NCBI GenBank assembly: GCA_051453625.1
Contig: JBOZIK010000001.1
Span: 131,883,090-131,947,089 of the forward strand
DNA: 64,000 nucleotides
Direction: 5' to 3'
Source of the DNA: Welwitschia mirabilis
Taxonomy: Eukaryota; Gnetophyta; Gnetopsida; Welwitschiales
In this document: positions 58,567 to 64,000 of the stretch, in pieces
Position numbering within the stretch: the stretch's first letter is position 1
Layout: each line of letters begins with the position of its first letter
Made by a program: the position numbers and the translations under genes
The notes under the pieces: model-generated
What the model saw: the letters and a program-made list of their open reading frames with translations, nothing else
Told to the model about the DNA's origin: nothing
The model's database searches: none

Positions 58567-59420
58567 TCAAGTTATGGCAATTCCCAGCTTTCCTTTACAA
58601 AAGTTTTGCTTCTCCACTGCTAACACCCTTGTAAGAGAATCAACACCACTAAACTTCGTATGAATCTTTTGAATGTTAGCCAGCCCACATTTGACAATTT
58701 CTCTTATAAAATAAAATCTGATATCAATGTGTTTTGTCCTAACATGAAAGGTTGAGTTCTTAGTAAGATGTATTACACTTTGATTGTCACAAAACACATA
58801 ATATTGTCTTGTTTTAAACCAAGAGAAGCAAGAAACCTACACAACCAAATTATCTCCTTGCAAACTTTTGTAAGTGCCACATATTCCGCTTCAGCAGTGG
58901 ACAGAGTCATTAATGTTTGCAAGCGAGACAGCCAACTAACGATTGCTCCTGCAAGCGTGAATGTATAACCAATAAAAGAATGCCTCTTATCCAAGTCTGT
59001 TGCAAAATTTGCATCCACAAATCCTTGAATGGATAACTCACCATTCCCAAAACATAAGCAGTCCTTTTGTGTTGCTTTCAAATATCTGAGAATCCACTCA
59101 ATAGCAAGCCAATGATTCCAACTATAATTCTTCATGAATTTGTTAGCCACTGTTACAACATAAGCAATATCAAGACAAGTACATACCATTGCATACATGA
59201 GAGATCCTGTTGCAGAAGTGTAGGGAACCTTTTCAACTTTAGCAAATTCTTCATCTAAATGTGGGCAGTCTTCTTTTGATAACTTAAAATGTAATGCCAA
59301 TGGTGTGCTTACTGGTTTTGCATATGACATGCCAAAATGCAGAAGAACTTTGCCAATATAATCACTCTGGCTTAGCCACAACTTTGTCTGCTTTCTATCT
59401 CTAATTATTCTCATCCCCAA
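58567..59420 (-). pseudogene. C5 end of RT and RNase H
   Basis: The frame 58773-59420 runs 215 codons: MGMRIIRDRKQTKLWLSQSD, the Y-x-K-VL-HFGM block, PVSTPLALHFKLSKEDCP, PYTSATGSLMYAMVCTCLDI, FVDANFATDLDKRHSFIGYT and LMTLSTAEAEYVALTKVCKE. A frameshift at about 58790 leads to CDNQSVIHLTKNSTFHVRTK with HIDIRFYFIREIV, ending near 58567. D-A-N and S-T-A-E-A-E-Y are the RNase H catalytic regions. Only the one frameshift breaks this part. Confidence 0.85.
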
Positions 59421-59945
59421 AAGTTTATTAGCTTGCCCAACACTTTCATCTCAAATTGCTTATTCATTCCTATTTTTAAATGTTTAATTTCAGCCACATC
59501 ATTCCATGCAACCAATATGTCATCTACATACAAGAGCACAATGAGAAATTTACCTGTAATGCTTCCAAAGAAGTAAACACAATGGTCAAACTGACTTCTC
59601 TAGTAAGATTGTTGATTCATGAATGTATCAAACCTTTTATACCACTGTTTGGGAGCCTGTTTCAAGCCACACAAGCTCTTTCGTAGCTTGGAAATCAGAT
59701 CAAAACTTTACTAGTTTGAATACCCCTCTGGGGGATGCATTCATCAAGATCCCCATTCAGAAATGTTGTCTTAACATCCAATTGTTCTAGCTCTAAATCC
59801 AAGCAAGCAACCAATGAAAGAACTATCCTAATTGATGAATGCTTTACAATAGGAGAAAAGATTTTTGTAAAGTCAATACCTGGCTTTTGGGCATAAACTT
59901 TTACTACCAACATGGCCTTGTAGTGCTTCCTCCCATCATCCTAGT
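59421..59945 (-). pseudogene. C5 reverse transcriptase, N-terminal and catalytic part
   Basis: At 59695-59913 the minus strand reads YAQKPGIDFTKIFSPIVKHS and ELEQLDVKTTFLNGDLDECI, the standard copia RT start. Across a frameshift FLIVLLYVDDILVAWNDVAE (about 59555-59495) holds the intact YVDD catalytic motif, followed by MNKQFEMKVLGKL. A copy with YVDD and RNase H motifs both present but frameshifted is a recently dead element. Confidence 0.8.
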
Positions 59946-60405
59946 CTTTTATTCTAAAGATCCACCTGCAATGTAGAGTTTTGTCCCCCTCGGGCAAAGT
60001 AACCAACTCCCGAGCTTCATTGTCCTGCAAAGCTTTTCATTCCTCCTCCATAGTTGCCTTCCACTTGGCAACAGCAGCACAAGATAAAGCCTGTTGTATT
60101 GTTTTAGGCTCTCCACAATCAGTATAAAGAACATAATGCAATAATGGGGAGTATTGTCTAGTGGATATGTAGCTCTAGTAACGCCTCACCTAATGTGGTG
60201 CAAGAAAAGGTGATTCATCCTCTTTCAACTGCTCTTCCCCTTCATCAAAGGCAATTTCATCATTTTCAACTTATTGATTTTCACCTTCTAACACATTTTC
60301 TTCATATATTTCTTTTGGCATCTGCTCAGCCTATGTCTCAACATCTTTTAAAAAACTAATAGACTTTTGCAAGATGCCAAAATCAAAAGTCCATTGATTC
60401 CAATC

Positions 60406-60945
60406 CTAATGGCCATGGAACATTACCTGTTCTCTAAATTTAATATCACATGACCTAACAACTTGTTTTGCCTTAGGATCCCATAGTCTATAGCCAAACA
60501 CATCCTCACCATATCCAAGAAATACACACCATTTGGCTCTGTCTTCCAATTTTCTTTTATTTTCCTTTTGAATGTGCATGTAGGCCTCACATCCAAAAGC
60601 TCTTAGATGCTTGTAAGAAACATTTTTACGAGTCCAAAAAATCTCTAGAACTCCATTACTAAGAGAGGAGTGAGCAGACCTATTCACTAGATATGCAGCT
60701 ATTACCACTGCCTCTGCCCAGAAAGCCTTGGAGAAACCTGCAGCTACAACCATTGATCTGGCACGTTCTAACAAAGTTTTGTTGCAACTCTTAACAACAT
60801 CGTTTTCCTGTGGTGCACTTGAAGGAGTGCGAATGTGATGTATTCCTTTGTTGCTACAATAATCACTAAAGACCTTGGAGGTACACTTTCCCCAATTGTC
60901 AGTCAATAGACATTTCAACCTAGGCCCTAAACCTTCCTCGTGCAA
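60406..60945 (-). pseudogene. C5 integrase catalytic core
   Basis: 179 codons stay open. LLTDNWGKCTSKVFSDYC holds the second catalytic Asp of the D-D-35-E set (family LRTDNGGEYTS). APQENDVVKSCNKTLLERAR is the third block, where the family has PQQNGVAERMNRTLLE. The catalytic Glu of VAER is Lys here (VVKS), so even a re-read protein would be inactive. RAFGCEAYMHIQKENKRKLE and KWCVFLGYGEDVFGYRLWDP are the C-terminal blocks. The first Asp block (60950-61120) is lost to frameshifts. Confidence 0.85.
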
Positions 60946-61239
60946 TAGTCAATAAAAGTAACAAAATAAAGCGAGCCACCAATAGAAGCAAGACTCATAA
61001 ACCCTCACACATCAAAATAAACCAATTCTAATTTATTTTTCTTTCTCATATCCAAATCCCTAAAGAAATTGACTCTTCTAGATTTACCAACAATACAGTC
61101 TTTACAGAAATCAATTGAAGAATGTAAAACATAGGATTAAGGAAAGAGATTTAAGCACCTTAAGATTAGAGTTGCTTATGTGTCCCAAGCATTTGTGCCA
61201 GCTATATGCATCCTTTAAAGCTATCACATCCCTAGCATT

Positions 61240-61665
61240 TTACTCATCTATAGTAGGAGCAATCATTGCATATGCATCTGCTTCCAAGGTATACATGCTA
61301 CCATCTTTCTTTCCTCGCAACACTGTTAAAATTCCCTTGGTAATTGTCCCACATCCTGCTCCACTAAAAAAGCCCAAGCCGACGTCACCAAGTTGTGTAA
61401 TAGATATCAACTTCTTTGTGACCTTCAGAACATGACAAACATTATTAATAGTAGCCTTGAGCAATCCTAGTTGTTGCAAAACAACACTGCCTACTCCAAC
61501 AACCTCCAGAGGTTCTCCATTGCCCACGTAAATAACTCCTAAAGAAGCATGACTGTAAGTAGAGAAAACATAACGATCTACATAGATATGAAAAGAAGTA
61601 CCCAAATCCACAAGCCAAATGTCTTGACTAAACCTCTTTGCCAGAAGATCGCATGGTTCTGACAT
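61240..61665 (-). pseudogene. C5 protease and gag-pre-integrase start
   Basis: 141 codons: DIWLVDLGTSFHIYVDRYVF has the protease active-site region, where W-x-L-D-S-G-A-S has become W-L-V-D-L-G-T-S (Ser to Leu next to the catalytic Asp). GNGEPLEVVGVGSV and NNVCHVLKVTKKLISITQLG follow as in Tork-type elements, then GILTVLRGKKDGSMYTLEAD leads to the pre-integrase domain. Confidence 0.8.
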
Positions 61666-61689
61666 TAGAAAACTAACTACCTCATCTGC

Positions 61690-62640
61690 CTAATCAACCT
61701 ATGAGGAAGACTCTGTCGAATGACCCTATTCATGCCTCTTTTTTTACTTTGCCTTCCATGAGTAATAGTCTTTCCTCATATGCCCATTTTTCTTACAGAA
61801 CCATCATTTGATGTTTCTGCCATAAGAAACTCCTCTGCTTTTACTTCTTCCTCTGTTTGGATCACGTCTCTTATTCCTACCTCTGTTTTTAGCTACAAAC
61901 ACACATTCTGAAGATTGCATTTCATTGAGTCTACCCTCGAAACGTAAACACAAGCTGCTCAAACGTCATCATATTCATAAATGTAGTGATAAACGTCACT
62001 ACTGGAGACCAAGCTTCAGGAAGAGAATCCAATAGAGTATAAGACTTAACCAAATCTGGAATTTTAATTTTATACTCCTCTAGCTTTACCAGATTGTCCA
62101 TCATCTCATCTAGATGATCTTGTAATGAAACTTTTGGCTACTCCCTCGCCTTGAACACCTTCTAGTAAATGTGAAATGTGTTCAAACTAGATGCTTTAAC
62201 AAACTTGTTCTTAAGGGTTTGCCAGAGATCATGGAGATCCGTATCCTGTTTAATTAATTGTAACGTCCCGTCACTTAGGCTCGGATGTATGTAAGACAGG
62301 GCCTTTCTTTTCACGTTTTTCCATTCTTTGTCCTTCATGGATGCCACTTGCACAGACTCTAGAGCTTCAAGGCACTGCTTCTGCACCATAACGGCTTTCA
62401 TTAGAACACCCTAAATGTTCCAGTTTTGGCCAACGAGCATATTTGTCGTTTGTAATCTCTCCATTATGCTAAGCCTAAAAGAAATATGTCCAACTGGTGT
62501 GAATGCAAAAAGAATGTCACAAAACCGTATAGATGGTTCCCAAATATTTGGGCCCCTCGCTTCACTTCGCTTGCTCACTCTGTTCACAAGCTTGACTCGT
62601 AGAAGCTCTTTAAAATTCCTGCAACTTCCCAACCTTCATT
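61690..62640 (-). pseudogene. C5 gag
   Basis: It starts near 62460 (MERLQTTNMLVGQNWNI), passes one in-frame TAG at 62414, and continues GVLMKAVMVQKQCLEALESV, KNVKRKALSYIHPSLSDGTL, DLHDLWQTLKNKFVKASSLN and then DHLDEMMDNLVKLEEYKIKI, LLDSLPEAWSPVVTF. This is the usual UBN2/gag of Tork copias (W-x-L-x-x-x-Y). The zinc knuckle at about 61770-61815 reads WFCKKNGHMRKDYY: the first Cys is a stop and the last a Tyr. Confidence 0.75.
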
Positions 62641-62682
62641 GCAACACTCTGAAATAAACCCTCACCAAACTCTGATTATAGT

Positions 62683-63126
62683 TGTTAAGAATAATAGCGA
62701 AAAAGTTTCAAGTTTGGCATCCCCCAAGGCGAGGAGCAGGAGAGCAAAGTAAGGAGTAATAGCGAAGCTAGGGTTTTGCTTCAAGAAGCACGGCAGTAGT
62801 ATGAGGGGCATTTTCTTGGTAGATTCTAGCATGTCTTCAATATGCTAGTGTGTTCATCGCTTTGGCAGGTATCTCACACAAGGATTCTTTCATCCGAATT
62901 CTTTTGAAGCAGGTTTCAAGTTTCTTTTTGTGCTCCTTAGTGGCGAGTTCTTCTTTGAAAACCCGAAATGGCGTAGTAGAATACGATTAGAGCTCACGTT
63001 GGTTTTCCTACCCCTGAAGAGAGGTTTTTTAATCGATGACTCAGAAACCCTAGAAACCCAAAAAGGGGGGAAGAGAGAGGGCTGAGGAGGGGGGGCGGGG
63101 TGTCCAAGGGGAACTGAGGTGTCTAA
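62683..63126. other. Remnant of the C5 5' LTR and G-rich leader of LINE L3
   Basis: TGTTAAGAATAATAGCGAAAAAG at 62683 resembles the C5 LTR terminus, but the match ends after about 25 bases. The rest is noticeably GC-richer than the window. 63065-63111 is a purine block with five G runs (GGGGGG, GGG, GGGGGGG, GGGG, GGGG) that could form a G-quadruplex. By position it is the 5' untranslated region of L3. Confidence 0.5.
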
Positions 63127-63174
63127 GGTAGTGGAAGCGCTTCTAGCTCTTCAATAGTGGCAAAATCTTCTAGT

Positions 63175-64000
63175 ATGAAATCTTATGAGGGAAACAATCC
63201 TCAAAGTTTTCCCAACTTGGACTTTGGTTTCAAGCATGAAGGTGGCACCTTCCATGCAAAGATCCCTATGAACTACTCTAAGCATTTAAAGGCTCGATTC
63301 AAAAACATTCTCATTGGTAAATTTCAATCTTTAGGAGGGCTCCTGTTCATAGAAAAAGTGTGTTTATGGTGTGACCAGAAATTCCCAACAAATTGTGAGG
63401 TAATTCCTCTTCGAGATGGACTGTTGCATTTTATTTTTGATACGAAAAAAGATATGAGTAAGGTTTTGGCAAGAGGCCCCTATTTCTTGGGTCATAAAAA
63501 TCTAGCTTTAACAAAATGGTCTCCCTTTATTCTTGATAAACCCTCTCTTTTTGAAAAGATTCCGATTTTGATTCATATTGCAAATCTTCACCCAAAAATA
63601 TGCCACTCTGATTTTTTTCAAACAATTTGGAGATACGTTAGGGGAGTCTGTTAAACTCGATAAAAAAACAGATCATATGGCAAAAATGGCAACAACCGAA
63701 ATATGCGTTTATATGAAACCAGACAGTTTCAATGCCAAAAAAAAAAAATCCTGGACACTATGTGGGGAGAAACAGTCTTCAACCTTGAAATTCAAAATAT
63801 TTCGTTCCAATGCTCGAAATGTGGAGAAAATGGACACACCATGCAAAAATATAAGAAAAATGAGAAGGCAAAAAGAATGATTGGTAGGAAGTTAGGAAAA
63901 ACAAGAAAAAGAAGCCAGCTTCAATCCCAAACAATGAACCCATCACGAATGCAAACAAATATAACATTCTATCAAAAAGGAACCAAAACAGATGACAAAA
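63175..64000 (+). pseudogene. LINE L3 ORF1 (DUF4283-type), cut by the window end
   Basis: From the first ATG (63175; the frame is open from 63127) it reads MKSYEGNNPQSFPNLDFGFK, LKARFKNILIGKFQSLGGLL, LIFDTKKDMSKVLARGPYFL-type DUF4283 sequence and LALTKWSPFILDKPSL, up to LIHIANLHPK. That is the nucleic-acid-binding ORF1 of plant L1 LINEs. Frameshifts follow at the T run near 63612 (resuming KQFGDTLGESVKLDKKTDHM) and at the 12-A run near 63737-63748. After them QCSKCGENGHTMQKY (63808-63852) is the zinc knuckle, with the last Cys replaced by Tyr. Both shifts are at homopolymers, so assembly error is possible. Confidence 0.8.

Larger units (their letters stand above)
58148..62700 (-). mobile_element. 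Tork-like copia retrotransposon C5
   Basis: A minus-strand element with a 3' LTR at 58148-58480, a polypurine tract, RNase H, RT, integrase, protease and gag in copia order, and a degraded primer site at about 62664-62680. It keeps longer open stretches than C3 and C4 (up to 215 codons), so it is younger. Its 5' LTR is represented by only about 25 bases from 62683. Beyond that the sequence is unrelated and leads into LINE L3, which may have been inserted into this LTR. Confidence 0.85.

Noticed and set aside
61115-61435. 106-codon plus-strand frame
   Set aside because: Antisense of the C5 protease/pre-integrase frame.

Overview
This is a stretch of land-plant nuclear DNA that consists almost entirely of old, broken, nested retrotransposons. 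The only host-gene sequence I can support is the last two exons of an RNA polymerase subunit 5 (RPB5-family) gene at 34118-34506, minus strand. The evidence for a plant is the set of element families: Ty1/copia elements with a TGGTATCAGAGC-type (initiator-Met tRNA) primer site, an Athila/Tat-like Ty3/gypsy family, L1-type LINEs with DUF4283-like ORF1 and zf-RVT domains, and a TRIM. There are also GT-AG introns. The species cannot be fixed from sequence alone. The strong AT bias of the left half, the size of the dead retroelement load and the C-to-T decay would suit a large, heavily methylated genome such as a gymnosperm, but this is only a guess.

Left half (1 to about 32.1 kb), very AT-rich. 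It opens with the end of a copia RNase H (1-291) and its 3' LTR. A minus-strand gypsy primer site and LTR follow (about 1.1-2.7 kb), then a decayed foldback (5.65-5.89 kb). Next comes a complete but fossil Athila-like gypsy element with paired 1.25-kb LTRs (6591-16140). A cluster of three tRNA-derived, SINE-like pieces lies at 18.1-18.65 kb. A second, rearranged gypsy element of related type occupies about 20.3-26.0 kb. A minisatellite sits at 30.27-30.41 kb and a copia LTR with internal tandem repeats at about 30.66-32.12 kb. No intact reading frame of any size survives here.

Middle (32.1-48.6 kb). The base composition becomes less AT-rich and the RPB5-like exons appear. To their right lies a minus-strand copia element (C3, 36.56-48.56 kb) that is split by a second, SIRE-like minus-strand copia (C4, 38746-46954). 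C4 has lost about 100 bp at the far end of its 3' LTR and carries an extra ORF downstream of pol. A 353-bp solo LTR with 5-bp target duplications is inserted into that 3' LTR.

Right part (48.6-64.0 kb). An old plus-strand LINE (L1) with a partial internal tandem duplication is interrupted by a minus-strand LINE (L2, 51757-55792) flanked by an exact 15-bp target duplication. Downstream of its RT/zf-RVT region L2 carries an accessory ORF of the same general kind as the one in C4, and a small TRIM sits inside that ORF. A Tork-like minus-strand copia (C5, 58148 to about 62.7 kb) comes next, and the window ends in ORF1 of a third LINE on the plus strand (L3).

No microbial-style gene cluster, CRISPR, defence system, tRNA or rRNA gene was found. 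The interest lies in the nesting history, the shared accessory ORF, the LTR-LTR junction, and the polymerase-subunit exons stranded among transposons.
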